DNA of 64,000 nt from Halopseudomonas phragmitis (GCF_002056295.1 NZ_CP020100.1:1-64000), one strand, 5' to 3'; shown: positions 38,599-49,735, counted from the stretch's first letter. The notes: generated by a model not told the origin, from the sequence alone. Program-made: numbers and translations.

Positions 38599-39032
38599 AC
38601 CTTATGTTCCGCACAGATGATTTCGCCGGAACAAGCCTCCTTGCCATCCACCAGCGCCCGACAGGCAAACTTCCAGATGCCCCGCTTGTTGCTCAGGTAC
38701 TCGGCTTCCAACTGCAACTGATCACCCGGCACCACCGGCTGACGAAAACGCAGCTTGTCGGAGCCGACGAAGTAATACAGAGTGCCATCTTCGGCCTTGG
38801 TGTTCATCATCTTGAAGCCCAGCAGACCAGCGGCTTGAGCCATGGCCTCGATGATCAGCACACCCGGCATGATCGGATGGCCAGGGAAGTGGCCGTTGAA
38901 AAACGGTTCGTTGACCGACACATTCTTGTAGGCGCGAATCTTGCGGCCTTCCAGATCCAGCTCCAACACCCGATCTACCAGCAGGAAAGGATAGCGGTGT
39001 GGCAGATACTCTTTGATTTCGTTGATATCCAT
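38595..39032 (-). CDS. fabZ: (3R)-hydroxyacyl-ACP dehydratase
   Basis: This 145-residue hot-dog-fold enzyme removes water from 3-hydroxyacyl-ACP in fatty-acid elongation. The active-site His lies in [26 protein letters not shown], with the catalytic Glu in the same stretch. The beginning [22 protein letters not shown] is the usual start, so I place the start at the ATG at 39032; the frame's earlier TTG at 39041 is less likely. It competes with LpxA and LpxD for the same substrate, and the shared operon may help to balance these activities (inference). Confidence 0.96.
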   Translation of the reverse strand: MDINEIKEYLPHRYPFLLVDRVLELDLEGRKIRAYKNVSVNEPFFNGHFPGHPIMPGVLIIEAMAQAAGLLGFKMMNTKAEDGTLYYFVGSDKLRFRQPVVPGDQLQLEAEYLSNKRGIWKFACRALVDGKEACSGEIICAEHKV

Positions 39033-39083
39033 GTATGGCAAGGCCTTGCAGTGAAAATTGTGATGCGCCAGCGTGGCGCAAGC

Positions 39084-40145
39084 TCAGGATTCAGATGAAC
39101 CCTGCGTCCCTGGAGTCACCGCCAACAACTGTTTTTCCAGTTGTTGCACCCGCTTGACCAGCGAGTCCAGTTGCCTGATCCGCGCCGCGCTCTTTTTCCA
39201 TTCCGCCGCAGGTTGCATGGCCGTTCCCGAAGAATAGGCACCTGGTTCGGTGATCGAGCGGGTGACCATGGTCATACCGCTGACAAAGACGTTGTCGCAG
39301 ACTTCGATATGCCCAACCATGCCGACCCCGCCGGCAATGGTACAGTGCCGACCGATACGGGTGCTGCCGGAGATACCGACACAGGCGGCCATGGCAGTGT
39401 GATCGCCAATCTGCACGTTGTGGGCAATCTGAATTTGGTTGTCGAGTTTGACCCCATCACCAATCAGGGTATCGGCCAGAGCGCCACGGTCGATACAGGT
39501 ATTGGAGCCAATTTCGACATCATCACCAATACGCACACCACCAATCTGGGCAATCTTCTCCCAGCGTCCCTTGTTGTTGGCAAAGCCGAACCCTTCAGCG
39601 CCGATGACCGCACCGGATTGAATCACGACCCGGGCCCCGATAATCACGTCGTGATACAGGGTTACCCGGGCAGACAACCAACCACCTTCTCCGATCCGGC
39701 TTCGAGCTCCGACAAAGCAGCCCGCGCCCAGCGTAACACCCGGACCGATGACCGCGCCGGACTCGATGACCACGTGCGGACCGATTGCCGCACTGGCGTC
39801 GACCTCGGCATCCTCGGCCACCACCGCCGTTGGATGAATCCCGGGCGCTGGACGTGGTTTCGGATCAAACTGATGGGACAGACGGGCATAAGCCAGATAA
39901 GGGTTGGCGACGATCAGCGCATTGCCGGTAAAACCTTCGGCATCGGCCTCGGTCAGCAACACCGCCTCGGCCTGGCTAGTTGCCAGATACTTACGATACT
40001 GCGGATTGGCAAGAAAACTCAGTTGACCCGGTCCGGCTTCCTGCAGGGTAGCCAGACCGGTAATGCGCCCGCCCCCCTCACCAAGTAGCCGCGCATCCAA
40101 AAGCTGGGCCAGCTCGGACAGGGTCAGAGAGACAGTAGTACTCAT
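39084..40145 (-). CDS. lpxD: UDP-3-O-acylglucosamine N-acyltransferase
   Basis: This 353-residue trimer-forming enzyme adds the second 3-hydroxyacyl chain in lipid A synthesis. An N-terminal substrate-recognition domain (1-100, with [25 protein letters not shown]) precedes the hexapeptide beta-helix (about 105-310) with the catalytic His region [25 protein letters not shown]-terminal helix (about 320-345) ends in a short polar tail. It follows the chaperone gene skp by 5 bp, the standard order in gammaproteobacteria. Confidence 0.96.
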   Translation of the reverse strand: MSTTVSLTLSELAQLLDARLLGEGGGRITGLATLQEAGPGQLSFLANPQYRKYLATSQAEAVLLTEADAEGFTGNALIVANPYLAYARLSHQFDPKPRPAPGIHPTAVVAEDAEVDASAAIGPHVVIESGAVIGPGVTLGAGCFVGARSRIGEGGWLSARVTLYHDVIIGARVVIQSGAVIGAEGFGFANNKGRWEKIAQIGGVRIGDDVEIGSNTCIDRGALADTLIGDGVKLDNQIQIAHNVQIGDHTAMAACVGISGSTRIGRHCTIAGGVGMVGHIEVCDNVFVSGMTMVTRSITEPGAYSSGTAMQPAAEWKKSAARIRQLDSLVKRVQQLEKQLLAVTPGTQGSSES

Positions 40146-40150
40146 GATGC

Positions 40151-40657
40151 TCAGCGCATGCTGTTCAGGCGTTCAATCACCTGACGGGTGATATCGAACT
40201 CCGGCTTGACATCCACCACCGCGCTGCGATCGATCACCAGATCATAGGAGCCGGCTTGCAGAACGGCTTCGACCGCCTGATCCAGCTTGGGCTTGAGCTG
40301 CTCCAGCATCTCCCGATCCGAAGCGGCCTTGGCTTCGTTCAGTTCGCGCGACTCGCTCTGAAACTCGCGGGCTTTCTGACGGAACTCCAGCTCCAGGCGT
40401 TCCAGCTCGGCCTGGGCCAGCTTGTCGCCGTCGCGCTGCATACGCTCCTGCAGTCGTTTGGCTTCTGACTCGAGGTTGCGCAGCCGCTGCAACTGGCTGC
40501 CAAATTTCTTCTCGGCATCTACGGAGTAGCGTTTGGCCGCATCCGACTCAAGCAGCGCCATCTGGTAGTCCAGCACAGCAATTTTCATCTGGGCGGCAGC
40601 CGGGAAACTGGCCATGACCAGCACCGACATCAAAGCAACGCGAATAAACTTACCCAC
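40151..40657 (-). CDS. skp: periplasmic chaperone Skp/OmpH
   Basis: This 168-residue protein has a signal peptide (about 1-22, cleavage at AAA-QM) and then the Skp fold: a small beta body plus a long charged coiled-coil arm (about 50-125) rich in Glu, Arg and Gln. It holds unfolded outer-membrane proteins on their way to the BAM complex, whose main gene is directly upstream. The start is GTG at 40657 with AGGAG about 12 bp before it. It is called ompH or hlpA in some species. Confidence 0.93.
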   Translation of the reverse strand: MGKFIRVALMSVLVMASFPAAAQMKIAVLDYQMALLESDAAKRYSVDAEKKFGSQLQRLRNLESEAKRLQERMQRDGDKLAQAELERLELEFRQKAREFQSESRELNEAKAASDREMLEQLKPKLDQAVEAVLQAGSYDLVIDRSAVVDVKPEFDITRQVIERLNSMR

Positions 40658-40695
40658 TTAAAGGACTCCTGATAACGTTTCGTTATTAGCCGAAA

Positions 40696-43068
40696 TTAGA
40701 AGGTCTGACCCAGAGTGAACTGGAAGACCTGGGTCTTGTCGCCCGACTGCTTGTTCAGCGGTACAGCCAGGCTGAAGCCCAACGGCCCCAGCGCCGTCAG
40801 CCAGTTCAGACCGACACCGGCACTGTAACGCAAATCCCCAAGATCGACATCCCCGCAGTTGCGGTTCTCGTTCAGACAATTGGTGTCGAACACGTTGCCG
40901 ACATCAACGAACAGCACCGTGCGCAGCGAGCGCTGGTCCTTGATGAAAGGCAGCGGGAACAGCACTTCAGCACCGCCGGTGACCTTGACGTTACCACCGA
41001 AGGGCAACGGATCCTGATCCGGATCGGTCAACGATCCCTCGGGGAACCGCGGATCATCCTCGTTACTCATACTCGGCGTACTACGCGGCCCCAGGGTACT
41101 GTCACGAAAACCTCGTACCGAGCCGATACCGCCGGCAAAGTAGTGCTCATAGAACGGCACCGACTTGGTACTGCCGAAGCGATCCACATAGCCCAGGTCA
41201 GTATGCAGACGCAGAGTCAGATCTTCAGTCATCGGGAAAAACTTCTGTGCCCGATAATCGAGCGAATAGAAGCTTAGGTCACTGCCCGGCACCGTAACCT
41301 CAGCGCCTAGCGACTGCGAGTGCCCGCGGTCAGGGAAGACCCCGCGGTTGAGGGTCGACTGCGACCAGCCGGCGTTGAACTTGAAGTTGGTGAACTTATC
41401 ACCTTCCTGGCGCAGGAACTCGTGGATTTCCAGTACGGTATAACGCCCGGTCTTGACCTCGTCATTCTGCACCGACAGACCGAAATTCAATCGCGAGTTG
41501 TCGCTGATCGGGTAACCGAAGTTGAAGCCGGCACCGTAGGAGTCAACCGCGTAGCTGGAGATATCGACGTTCAAACGGTCATAGTCGGTGGTGCGATAGA
41601 AGGCGTTGTAGCCCATGCTCACGCCGTCAACCGTGAAATACGGGTTGAGAAAGCCAAACGACAACGCCGTCTGGTACTCGGAACGGGTAGCACTGAAACT
41701 GACCCGGTTACCGGTGCCGAAGAAGTTGTTCTGACTGATCGAACCACCAAGAATCAGACCGGTACCCTGAGCAAAGCCCAGGCTGGCCGTGATAGAGCCG
41801 GACGGCTGCTCTTCCACCGTGTAGTTGACATCGATCAGGTCGTCAGCACCGGGCACCGGCACGGTTTCGACATTGACTTCCTTGAAGAAGCCCAGCCGTT
41901 CAAGTCGGACCTTGGACTGGTCGATCAGGTGGGTCGAAGCCCAGCCGCCTTCCATCTGGCGCATTTCCCGGCGCAGTACTTCGTCATCAGTCTTGGTATT
42001 GCCACGGAAATTGATCCGGTTGACATAGGCCCGCTGCCCCGGGTCAACCACGAAGGTCACGGTGACGCTGCGATCTTCCTCATGGATCTCGGGAATACCG
42101 TTGACGTTAGCGAAGGTATACCCCTCGTTGCCCAGGCGCCGGCTGATCAGGTCAGAGGTCGCCGTCAGCACCTGACGGGAAAAAACCTGGCCCGGCTCAA
42201 TCAACAGCAACTTGCGTACTTCGTCCTCAGCCACGACCAGGTCACCGGACAAACGCACATCACGTACGCTGTACTGCTCGCCCTCGTCGATATTGACCGT
42301 GATGTAGACGTGTTTCTTGTCCGGCGTAATGGATACCTGGGTCGAGACAATATCCATATTGATATAGCCACGGTCCAGATAGTAGGAACGCAGACGCTCC
42401 AGGTCACCGGAGAGTTTCTCCCGCGAATACTTGTCGGCACTGCTGAAGAAGCGGTACCAGCGGCTGGTCTTGAGCTCGAACAGGTCGGTCAGGTCTTCGT
42501 TGGAAAAAACCGTATTGCCGACCACATTGACATGACTGATCGATGCCACCGAGCCCTCATCGATGACGATTTTCAGCGAAACCCGGTTGCGCGGCTCAGC
42601 AATTACCTGGGTTTCGATATCGGCCGAGTAGCGCCCCTGGGACACGTACTGGCGTAGTAGTTCGTTGCGCACCCCTTCAAGGGTCGCCTGCTGGAAAATC
42701 TCACCCTCCGCCAGGCCGGCCATACGCAGACCATTAAGCAGATCTTCACTCTTGATCGCCTTGTTGCCTTCCAGCTCAATCGAGGCAATCGATGGCCGCT
42801 CGACCACAGTGATCACCAGTACATCGCCTTCGCGGCCGAGTTGAATATCCTGGAAGAACCCGGTGCGAAACAGCGCCCGAGAAGCCTCAACCAGTTGCTG
42901 ATTGTCGACCTGCTCACCAATATTGAGTGGCAGCGCGCTGAATACGCTGCCAGCGGATACACGCTGCAACCCATTGACGCGAATGTCGGTGATCCGGAAG
43001 GCGTCGGCAAGAGCAATCCCAGGCGCCAGGAGTGTCAGCAATAGCGCAGGCAATAGGTAACGTTTCAT
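40696..43068 (-). CDS. bamA: outer-membrane assembly factor BamA
   Basis: This 790-residue protein is the central subunit of the machine that folds beta-barrel proteins into the outer membrane. A signal peptide (1-21, ending in ALA-DAF) is followed by five POTRA domains (about 22-420, each with a final strand pattern such as ITVVERPSI or VNYTVEEQPSG). A 16-strand barrel follows, carrying the VRGF motif in GIGSVRGFRDSTLGP. The last residue is Phe, as required for outer-membrane barrels. It lies between rseP and skp, the universal order. Confidence 0.97.
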   Translation of the reverse strand: MKRYLLPALLLTLLAPGIALADAFRITDIRVNGLQRVSAGSVFSALPLNIGEQVDNQQLVEASRALFRTGFFQDIQLGREGDVLVITVVERPSIASIELEGNKAIKSEDLLNGLRMAGLAEGEIFQQATLEGVRNELLRQYVSQGRYSADIETQVIAEPRNRVSLKIVIDEGSVASISHVNVVGNTVFSNEDLTDLFELKTSRWYRFFSSADKYSREKLSGDLERLRSYYLDRGYINMDIVSTQVSITPDKKHVYITVNIDEGEQYSVRDVRLSGDLVVAEDEVRKLLLIEPGQVFSRQVLTATSDLISRRLGNEGYTFANVNGIPEIHEEDRSVTVTFVVDPGQRAYVNRINFRGNTKTDDEVLRREMRQMEGGWASTHLIDQSKVRLERLGFFKEVNVETVPVPGADDLIDVNYTVEEQPSGSITASLGFAQGTGLILGGSISQNNFFGTGNRVSFSATRSEYQTALSFGFLNPYFTVDGVSMGYNAFYRTTDYDRLNVDISSYAVDSYGAGFNFGYPISDNSRLNFGLSVQNDEVKTGRYTVLEIHEFLRQEGDKFTNFKFNAGWSQSTLNRGVFPDRGHSQSLGAEVTVPGSDLSFYSLDYRAQKFFPMTEDLTLRLHTDLGYVDRFGSTKSVPFYEHYFAGGIGSVRGFRDSTLGPRSTPSMSNEDDPRFPEGSLTDPDQDPLPFGGNVKVTGGAEVLFPLPFIKDQRSLRTVLFVDVGNVFDTNCLNENRNCGDVDLGDLRYSAGVGLNWLTALGPLGFSLAVPLNKQSGDKTQVFQFTLGQTF

Positions 43069-43137
43069 GAAATCCGTTCTGACTGACTGGTTGATTTTTG
43101 GCCATCTGCATGACAGCCACTTATTGGTAATTAGTAA

Positions 43138-44499
43138 TTAGCCACCCAACCGGCTGATATCGTTATAGATGGCGAACAGCATGATCCCGACAATCAGCGT
43201 CAGGCCAATTTGCAACCCCCAGGCCTGAATCCGCTCGGACAGCGGCTTGCCGCGGATCCATTCAGCGGTGTAATAGACCAGATGCCCCCCATCAAGCACC
43301 GGAATCGGCAGCAGGTTGAGTACCCCCAGACTTATGCTCAGATAAGCAATAAATGTGAGAAAACTCTCCAGCCCCGACTTGGCCGAAGCGCCCGCCACTT
43401 TAGCAATGGTTATCGGGCCACTCAAGTTTTTTGCCGAGACCAGCCCGGTCAGCATTTTCTTCAGCGATTCCAGGGTTAGTACGGTCATGTCCCAGGTTTT
43501 GCCGACCGCCACCGGGATCGCCACCAACGGGTTGTAGTCAATTGAGCGGATCATGTGCTCGGGCCAGTCGAATGCTTCGACCCCTGCACCGATGAAGCCG
43601 ACCTGACGCTCGCCCTGCTCCCGGACCGCCGGCACCAGTTCCACACTCAGGAACCGACCATTGCGTTCAACCCCCAGGTTCAGCGTCTGTCCCGCACTGT
43701 TCTGAATCGCCGGTACCACCTGGCGTACCCAGTCATCAACCGGCTCGCCATTGACCTCGACAATCAGATCACCCTCTTGCAATCCCGCCGCTGCCGCCGC
43801 ACCGTCGGCATTGAGCTGACCGATCCGTGGCGCCACCACCGGCTGCCAACTGGTCAACCCCAACGCGGCAATCGGATCAGGCTGATCGGCGCCGCGCAAC
43901 CAGTCGCGCAACTCCAGGGTGTAGGTTTGCGGCTCGCCGCCTTCCAGGCTCCGGGCCGTGACCTGCATCTGTCCGGTTTCGCCAAGCCGGCGGATCAATT
44001 GCAGATTAACCTCATGCCAACTGCGGGTTGTCCGGCCATCGACCTCAAGAATTTCCAGCCCTTCGCTCAAACCTGCACGCGCCGCCACACTGCCCGGCTG
44101 TACTGGACCAAGCACGGGCGCCAACGTGGTAATACCAACTACGGCGATAATCCAGAAAGCGACAATGGCCAGCAGAAAGTTGGCCAAAGGCCCTGCGGCA
44201 ACGATAGCGATGCGCTGTTTGACGTCCTTGCGATTGAACGCGCGCTCCAGCTCCGCCTCATCGACCGGTGCCTCACGCTCATCCAGCATCTTGACGTAGC
44301 CACCCAGGGGAATGGCGGCAATCACGAATTCGGTGCCCTGACGGTCATACCAGCGATACAGCGGCGAGCCGAAGCCGACCGAAAAACGCAGAACCTTGAC
44401 CCCACAGCGGCGTGCGACCCAGAAGTGCCCGTATTCGTGGATGGTGACCAGTAGGCCCAAAGCCACAATGGTCGCCACAATTGTAAACAGCAGATCCAT
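43138..44499 (-). CDS. rseP: site-2 intramembrane protease RseP
   Basis: This 453-residue inner-membrane zinc metalloprotease cuts the anti-sigma factor inside the membrane to release the envelope-stress sigma factor (MucP in P. aeruginosa). The metal site is HEYGH (21-25), and the second site is PIPVLDGGH with the conserved Asp, in the last membrane region. Two periplasmic PDZ domains lie between (about 115-200 and 205-290, with GDLIVEVNGEPVDDW). Four membrane helices are expected. It precedes bamA by 69 bp and follows dxr. Confidence 0.96.
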   Translation of the reverse strand: MDLLFTIVATIVALGLLVTIHEYGHFWVARRCGVKVLRFSVGFGSPLYRWYDRQGTEFVIAAIPLGGYVKMLDEREAPVDEAELERAFNRKDVKQRIAIVAAGPLANFLLAIVAFWIIAVVGITTLAPVLGPVQPGSVAARAGLSEGLEILEVDGRTTRSWHEVNLQLIRRLGETGQMQVTARSLEGGEPQTYTLELRDWLRGADQPDPIAALGLTSWQPVVAPRIGQLNADGAAAAAGLQEGDLIVEVNGEPVDDWVRQVVPAIQNSAGQTLNLGVERNGRFLSVELVPAVREQGERQVGFIGAGVEAFDWPEHMIRSIDYNPLVAIPVAVGKTWDMTVLTLESLKKMLTGLVSAKNLSGPITIAKVAGASAKSGLESFLTFIAYLSISLGVLNLLPIPVLDGGHLVYYTAEWIRGKPLSERIQAWGLQIGLTLIVGIMLFAIYNDISRLGG

Positions 44500-44541
44500 T
44501 CAACGCCTCGTTGGTGAAGGCTTCAACTCAAGCCGGCAGCC

Positions 44542-45726
44542 TCAACTGCGCTGGGCAACCCAGTGCGCGGCCTGCTCACGCGCAACCTGATCGGCCCACA
44601 TTATGTGCTGCAAATCTTTGACCGACTCCACCGTGATACGGTTCAGTGTGTCTTCGATGATAACAGGGATATCGGTAAAACCAATCCGCCGCTCAAGAAA
44701 GGCGGCCACGGCGACCTCATTGGCAGCATTGAGCATGGCGCAGGCAGTCCCACCGGCTTCAGCAGCCTGACGCGCAAGCCCCAGGCAAGGGAACCGCTGC
44801 GGATCAGGAGCCTGGAAGTCCAGCCGGGCAGTCAACAGCAAATCCAGCGCACTGACGCCCGAATCGATACGCTCCGGCCAGGCCAGCGCATGGGCAATCG
44901 GGGTGCGCATATCGGGATTACCCATCTGAGCCAGTACCGAGCCATCGACATAATCAACCAGCGAATGCACCACACTTTGCGGATGAATCACTACCTCAAC
45001 CTGCTGCGGCCGGGCGTCGAACAGCCAGCAGGCTTCGATCAACTCCAACCCCTTGTTCATCATGCTGGCCGAGTCGACTGAAATTTTCTGCCCCATTGAC
45101 CAGTTGGGATGAGCACAGGCCTGCTCAGGAGTCGCGCTTGCCAGCGCCTCCAGCGGCCACTCCCGGAACGGACCACCGGAGGCCGTCAATAGAATCCGAC
45201 GCACCCCGACCGGTGCCAGACCACGGGTGTAATCGGCTGGCATACACTGAAAAATCGCATTGTGCTCACTATCGATGGGCAGCAACTGAGCGCCGGACTC
45301 AGCCACGGCCTGCATGAACAGCGCCCCGGACATCACCAGCGCTTCCTTGTTGGCCAGCAGTACCCGCTTGCCGGCGCGCACTGCTGCCAGGGTCGGTTCC
45401 AGACCAGCAGCACCAACAATCGCCGCCATCACCACATCGACCTGACCGCTGGAAGCAACCTGACACAACGCCTCGGGACCGTGCAGCACCTCGGTTGCCA
45501 GACCCGCCTCACGTAATTGCTGCTGCAGCACCACCGCCTGCTCGGCATGAGCGACAACCGCCACCTGCGGGCGGTGAGCCAGGCACTGCTCAAGCAGAAC
45601 ATCAACGCGACTGAAGCCCGTCAGCGCCCAAACCTGATAACGCTCCGGATGCCGCCCGGCCACATCCAGGGTGCTGACCCCAATCGAGCCGGTGGCGCCC
45701 AGCACACAAAGTTGCTGGCGCCTCAC
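44542..45726 (-). CDS. dxr: 1-deoxy-D-xylulose 5-phosphate reductoisomerase
   Basis: This 394-residue enzyme converts DXP to methylerythritol phosphate with NADPH, the committed step of the non-mevalonate pathway that IspD continues. The NADPH motif is [15 protein letters not shown], followed by [25 protein letters not shown] and [14 protein letters not shown] with metal-binding and catalytic residues. I chose the GTG at 45726 because it overlaps the cdsA stop (GTGA) and follows GGGAG by 9 bp. An ATG ten codons upstream would overlap cdsA by 34 bp. This start gives the usual short leader before the Rossmann motif. Confidence 0.95.
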   Translation of the reverse strand: MRRQQLCVLGATGSIGVSTLDVAGRHPERYQVWALTGFSRVDVLLEQCLAHRPQVAVVAHAEQAVVLQQQLREAGLATEVLHGPEALCQVASSGQVDVVMAAIVGAAGLEPTLAAVRAGKRVLLANKEALVMSGALFMQAVAESGAQLLPIDSEHNAIFQCMPADYTRGLAPVGVRRILLTASGGPFREWPLEALASATPEQACAHPNWSMGQKISVDSASMMNKGLELIEACWLFDARPQQVEVVIHPQSVVHSLVDYVDGSVLAQMGNPDMRTPIAHALAWPERIDSGVSALDLLLTARLDFQAPDPQRFPCLGLARQAAEAGGTACAMLNAANEVAVAAFLERRIGFTDIPVIIEDTLNRITVESVKDLQHIMWADQVAREQAAHWVAQRS

Positions 45727-46538
45727 CCGAGCTGACTCCCAATCAACCACCAGCACAGCGAAAACACCGGAATGGCCGCCGTCAGGCTATCAATCCGATC
45801 AAGCACCCCGCCATGTCCAGGCAACAGCTTGCTACTGTCCTTGAGGCCTTGTTCGCGCTTGAACAGACTTTCAGTCAGATCGCCGACCACCGAAAACAAC
45901 ACCACCAGCAAGGCACCCAGCAGCCCCAGCAGCAGCGCCGGCAAGGTCCAGTTCAGATAAAGCAGCGCTGCCAGTGCCAGCGCCTGGGTCAGCAGCACAC
46001 CACCCAGCAAACCTTCCAGGGTCTTGCCAGGACTGACATTGGGCAACAGCTTGCGTTTGCCCCAGGTCTTGCCGGCGAAATAGGCGCCAATATCCGCCGC
46101 CCAGACCAGCACTACCAAGGCCAGAATCAGCCACAGGCCATGCGCCTGACCTCTGAGCCAGACCAGGCCATACCAAGCCGGAACCAAAATCAGCAGCCCG
46201 AACAACCAGGCCAGCGGCATACCACTGCGCAACCCCTTGGCTTCGGGATAACGTACGATCAGGACACAGGCCAGCAGCCACCACAACAGCGCCGGCACCA
46301 GCACCGGGCCAGGTGTCCAGCCAAACTGATACAAGGCCCAGAGAATCACCGCCACAACCGCGGCATAGACCACCCGATGGGTCTGTGCGGTTTCACCAGC
46401 CAGACGAGCCCACTCCCAGGCACCAAGGGTGACCACCGCACCGATGAACAGGGCAAACAGACCACCCTGCAGGAAAATGAAGCCGGCAATTGCGATCGGC
46501 GCCAGGATTACCCCGGTTATTACCCGTTGCTTGAGCAT
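45723..46538 (-). CDS. cdsA: phosphatidate cytidylyltransferase
   Basis: This 271-residue integral inner-membrane enzyme makes CDP-diacylglycerol from CTP and phosphatidic acid, the branch point for phospholipids. About eight hydrophobic segments are present. The family signature is near the C-terminus, [37 protein letters not shown], with the metal-binding Asp residues. It starts by sharing a base with the uppS stop and overlaps dxr by 4 bp, so uppS-cdsA-dxr are coupled. Confidence 0.96.
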   Translation of the reverse strand: MLKQRVITGVILAPIAIAGFIFLQGGLFALFIGAVVTLGAWEWARLAGETAQTHRVVYAAVVAVILWALYQFGWTPGPVLVPALLWWLLACVLIVRYPEAKGLRSGMPLAWLFGLLILVPAWYGLVWLRGQAHGLWLILALVVLVWAADIGAYFAGKTWGKRKLLPNVSPGKTLEGLLGGVLLTQALALAALLYLNWTLPALLLGLLGALLVVLFSVVGDLTESLFKREQGLKDSSKLLPGHGGVLDRIDSLTAAIPVFSLCWWLIGSQLG

Positions 46539-47287
46539 CAGCCCTCCGCAGCTATCTGTTCGCTGGTTTTACCAAAGCGCCGCTGACGGCAAGCGAAATC
46601 GGCCAGCGCCTCACGCATAGCCTCATGCTTGAAGTCGGGCCAGTACAGATCGGAAAAGTACAGTTCAGCGTAGGCCAACTGCCACAGTAGAAAGTTGCTG
46701 ATCCGCCGCTCACCACCGGTGCGGATGCACAGGTCAGGCAGTGGCCAATCGGCAGTGCTCAACCCTTGCTCCACTGCTCGCTCATCAATCATTTCGGGAT
46801 TGAGCTCGCCGGCGGCTACCCGGCGGGCCAACTGCCTGGCGGCCTGGGCAATATCCCACTGCCCGCCGTAGTTGGCCGCCACCACTAACGTCATGCGTTG
46901 CCCGCCAGCGGTCAACGCCTCGGCATCACGCATGGCCAACTGCAACTCGGGGGCAAAGCGGCTACGATCACCAATGATCCGTAGACGAATACCGTTCTCA
47001 TGCAGCTTGCGAACTTCACGGCGCAAGGCACCCAGAAACAGCTCCATCAACGCCCCGACCTCATCGGCCGGGCGCTGCCAGTTCTCGCTGGAGAAGGCAA
47101 ACAGCGTGAGCACCTCAACCTCGGCTTCGGCGCACACCTCGATGACTGCTTTGACCGCCTCAACTCCAGCCTTGTGGCCAGCCACGCCCGGCATCAGGCG
47201 CCGACGCGCCCACCGGTTGTTGCCGTCCATGATGATCGCCACATGGCGCGGCGTGGACGCCTTGCGCCCCTCGACAGGCATATTCAT
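46538..47287 (-). CDS. uppS: undecaprenyl pyrophosphate synthase
   Basis: This 249-residue cis-prenyltransferase builds the C55 lipid carrier for peptidoglycan and O-antigen from farnesyl diphosphate and isopentenyl diphosphate. Hallmarks are HVAIIMDGNNRWARRR (with catalytic Asp), TLFAFSSENWQRPADEV and the C-terminal RTGGERRISNFLLWQLAYAELYF. Start choice is between ATGs at 47287 and 47281; both are in frame and neither has a strong ribosome site. It opens the lipid section after frr, 20 bp downstream. Confidence 0.96.
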   Translation of the reverse strand: MNMPVEGRKASTPRHVAIIMDGNNRWARRRLMPGVAGHKAGVEAVKAVIEVCAEAEVEVLTLFAFSSENWQRPADEVGALMELFLGALRREVRKLHENGIRLRIIGDRSRFAPELQLAMRDAEALTAGGQRMTLVVAANYGGQWDIAQAARQLARRVAAGELNPEMIDERAVEQGLSTADWPLPDLCIRTGGERRISNFLLWQLAYAELYFSDLYWPDFKHEAMREALADFACRQRRFGKTSEQIAAEG

Positions 47288-47307
47288 GCTGACTTGAGCC
47301 GACAGCC

Positions 47308-47865
47308 TTAAACGGCCATCAGGTCCGCTTCCTTGACTTCCAGGGCCTTGTCAATTTCAGCGATGAACTTGTCAGTCAGCTTTTGCACATCATCAGCGGC
47401 ACGACGCTCCTCGTCTTCGCTGATTTCCTTTTCCTTCTGCAGATCCTTGAGCTGGCTCAGGGCGTCACGACGGATATTGCGCACCGCGACCCGGGCATTC
47501 TCGGCTTCAGCCTTGGCCTGCTTGGTAAAGCCCTTGCGGGTTTCCTCGGTCAGCGCTGGCATCGGCACCCGGATGGTAGTTCCAGCGGTAGCGGGGTTGA
47601 GACCCAGATCAGAGGTCATGATGGCCTTTTCAACCGCCTGAATCATTCCCTTGTCGAAAACCGTCAGTGCCAAAGTACGCGAGTCCTCGACGATCACGTT
47701 GGCGACCTGACGCAACGGAGTGTCGGAACCATAGTAAGACACCATGACGCTATCGAGGATACTCGGGTGCGCACGACCAGTACGGATCTTGGCAAACGCA
47801 TGGCCCAGCGATTCGACCGATTTTTTCATGCGCTCCTGCGCATCCTGCTTGATTTCGTTGATCAT
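47308..47865 (-). CDS. frr: ribosome recycling factor
   Basis: This 185-residue tRNA-mimic splits the terminated ribosome together with EF-G. The sequence matches the family throughout, with [23 protein letters not shown] near the start and [29 protein letters not shown] near the end, where helices form the three-helix bundle. The length is exactly the usual 185. It starts 2 bp after the pyrH stop, so it is in the same transcript. Confidence 0.97.
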   Translation of the reverse strand: MINEIKQDAQERMKKSVESLGHAFAKIRTGRAHPSILDSVMVSYYGSDTPLRQVANVIVEDSRTLALTVFDKGMIQAVEKAIMTSDLGLNPATAGTTIRVPMPALTEETRKGFTKQAKAEAENARVAVRNIRRDALSQLKDLQKEKEISEDEERRAADDVQKLTDKFIAEIDKALEVKEADLMAV

Positions 47866-47867
47866 TC

Positions 47868-48602
47868 TCAGCCCTCGATCAGTGTTCCTTCGGCGCTACC
47901 GACAACCGCATTGAGCAGCGCGCCAGGTTTGTTCATATTGAATACCCGCAGCGGCATGTGATGGTCGCGGATCAGGCAGATCGCTGTCAGATCCATCACT
48001 CCCAGCTTGAGGTCGAGCACCTGGTCATAGCTCAGGCTATCGAAACGCTCGGCATTCGGGTCTTTCATCGGGTCGGCATTGTACACCCCGTCTACCTTGG
48101 TAGCCTTGAGCACAAGGTCAGCATCGACCTCGATGGCGCGCAAACAGGCTGCCGTGTCCGTAGTAAAGAAGGGGTTGCCGGTACCGGCGGAGAATATTAC
48201 CACGTCACCGCTACCAAGGTAGCGCATTGCCTTGCGCCGGTCGTAATGCTCGGTCACGCCCTCCATGGTGATAGCCGACATCACCCGGGTCTGGATATTC
48301 GAACGTTCCAGCGAATCGCGCATGGCCAGTGCATTCATCACCGTGGCAAGCATGCCCATGTGATCACCGGTCACCCGATCCATCCCAGCAGCACTCAACG
48401 CTGCTCCACGGAACAGGTTGCCACCACCTATCACCAACCCCACCTGGACACCAATACCAATCAGTTGGCCAATTTCCAGGGCCATGCGATCGAGCACCTT
48501 GGGATCAATACCGAAATCCTCGGTACCCATCAGAGCCTCACCGCTGAGCTTGAGAAGAATGCGCTTGTACTTGGGCTGACGACTACTGGGAACTTGTGCC
48601 AT
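47868..48602 (-). CDS. pyrH: UMP kinase
   Basis: This 244-residue hexameric kinase makes UDP from UMP in pyrimidine synthesis. Family blocks include [75 protein letters not shown] and [17 protein letters not shown]. It lies between tsf and frr, the conserved bacterial order. A strong terminator separates it from tsf (48688-48721), so it probably has its own promoter in the 181 bp gap or depends on read-through. Confidence 0.97.
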   Translation of the reverse strand: MAQVPSSRQPKYKRILLKLSGEALMGTEDFGIDPKVLDRMALEIGQLIGIGVQVGLVIGGGNLFRGAALSAAGMDRVTGDHMGMLATVMNALAMRDSLERSNIQTRVMSAITMEGVTEHYDRRKAMRYLGSGDVVIFSAGTGNPFFTTDTAACLRAIEVDADLVLKATKVDGVYNADPMKDPNAERFDSLSYDQVLDLKLGVMDLTAICLIRDHHMPLRVFNMNKPGALLNAVVGSAEGTLIEG

Positions 48603-48687
48603 GTTCGACTCTCTCTCGCAACATTGGAGGAAACACTCAACAAGTCACCCAGACAACAATTGGAGAGCACTTGTTCAATATTTCCTT

Positions 48688-48721
48688 AAAAAAGAGGCCC
48701 CCCGTCTACACGGGGAGCCTC
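48688..48721 (-). terminator. rho-independent terminator after tsf
   Basis: On the minus strand GAGGCTCCCCGT and ACGGGGGGCCTC form a 12 bp stem (one G-T pair) around GTAG, followed by six Ts. It lies 62 bp after the tsf stop and before pyrH. It should end most rpsB-tsf transcripts. Confidence 0.9.
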
Positions 48722-48783
48722 CGTTCAACCTTGAAACGCGCCTCCGCTCCGAAGACGCGTTCTGCGGCGGTCAGCTCGCACAC

Positions 48784-49653
48784 TTACTGCTTGGCAGCGG
48801 CAACCTGAGCGGCCACCTCGGCAGCGAAGTCAGACTCGGCCTTCTCGATACCCTCACCCACCTCAAAGCGAACGAAGGAAACGATCTTGGCGCCTGCTTT
48901 CTTGGCCAGATCGCCAACCTTGACTTCCGGATCCTTGATGAACGGCTGCTCAACCAGACTGGCTTCGGCCAGGAACTTGTTGATACGGCCCTTGACCATG
49001 TTCTCAACAATATTTTCCGGCTTGCCGGCGATCTTGTCGGCATTCAGCGCCAGGAAGATTTCCTTTTCCTTGGCCACGGCTTCTTCAGATACCTGGGTCG
49101 GGTCAAGGAATTGCGGGTTGCTAGCGGCGACGTGCATGGCGACATCACGCGCCAGCTCTTCATTGCCACCCTCGAGCACAACCAGCACACCGATGCGGTG
49201 ACCGTGCAGATAGGCACCAACCACATCACCCTCAACGCGGGTCAGGCGACGGATGTTGACGTTCTCGCCGGTCTTGGCAACCAGAGCTTCACGGGCAGAT
49301 TCCTGGTCAGCGATCAGCGGTGCAGCATCGGTATAACCAGCCTCGAAAGCCTTGTCCAGACTGGCGGCAACGAACGCCTTGAAATCGTCCTGCAGGGCCA
49401 GGAAGTCGGTCTGCGAGTTGACTTCAACGATAACAGCGGCCTTGTTGTCTGCGGCAACTTTGACAGCGATGGAGCCTTCGGCAGCAATGTTGCCAGCCTT
49501 CTTGGCGGCCTTGATGGCGCCGGAAGCGCGCATATCGTCGATGGCCTTCTCGATGTCGCCGTTGGCGGCAACCAGGGCCTTCTTGCACTCCATCATGCCT
49601 TGGCCGGTACGCTCGCGAAGTTCTTTGACCAGGGCTGCGGTGATCTGTGTCAT
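48784..49653 (-). CDS. tsf: elongation factor Ts
   Basis: This 289-residue factor exchanges GDP for GTP on EF-Tu. The N-terminal UBA-like part TAALVKELRERTGQGMMECKKAL and the core motif VEVNSQTDFLALQDDFK are diagnostic. The ATG at 49653 has AGAGGAA properly spaced. A longer frame to 49770 passes through the rpsB-tsf terminator and is rejected. It follows rpsB, the universal order, with a terminator-like hairpin between that would lower its expression relative to S2. Confidence 0.97.
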   Translation of the reverse strand: MTQITAALVKELRERTGQGMMECKKALVAANGDIEKAIDDMRASGAIKAAKKAGNIAAEGSIAVKVAADNKAAVIVEVNSQTDFLALQDDFKAFVAASLDKAFEAGYTDAAPLIADQESAREALVAKTGENVNIRRLTRVEGDVVGAYLHGHRIGVLVVLEGGNEELARDVAMHVAASNPQFLDPTQVSEEAVAKEKEIFLALNADKIAGKPENIVENMVKGRINKFLAEASLVEQPFIKDPEVKVGDLAKKAGAKIVSFVRFEVGEGIEKAESDFAAEVAAQVAAAKQ

Positions 49654-49735
49654 GAATGATTCCTCTAAGATGGCTTGATTCTGTACTGCCCAGTTCAAGC
49701 GGGGCAGACATCTCATGGTGCGTTCAGGATATTGC

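Noticed and set aside
41320..42657. 445-codon frame opposite bamA
   Set aside because: It is a shadow of bamA third-position GC bias; the bamA protein on the minus strand is unmistakable.
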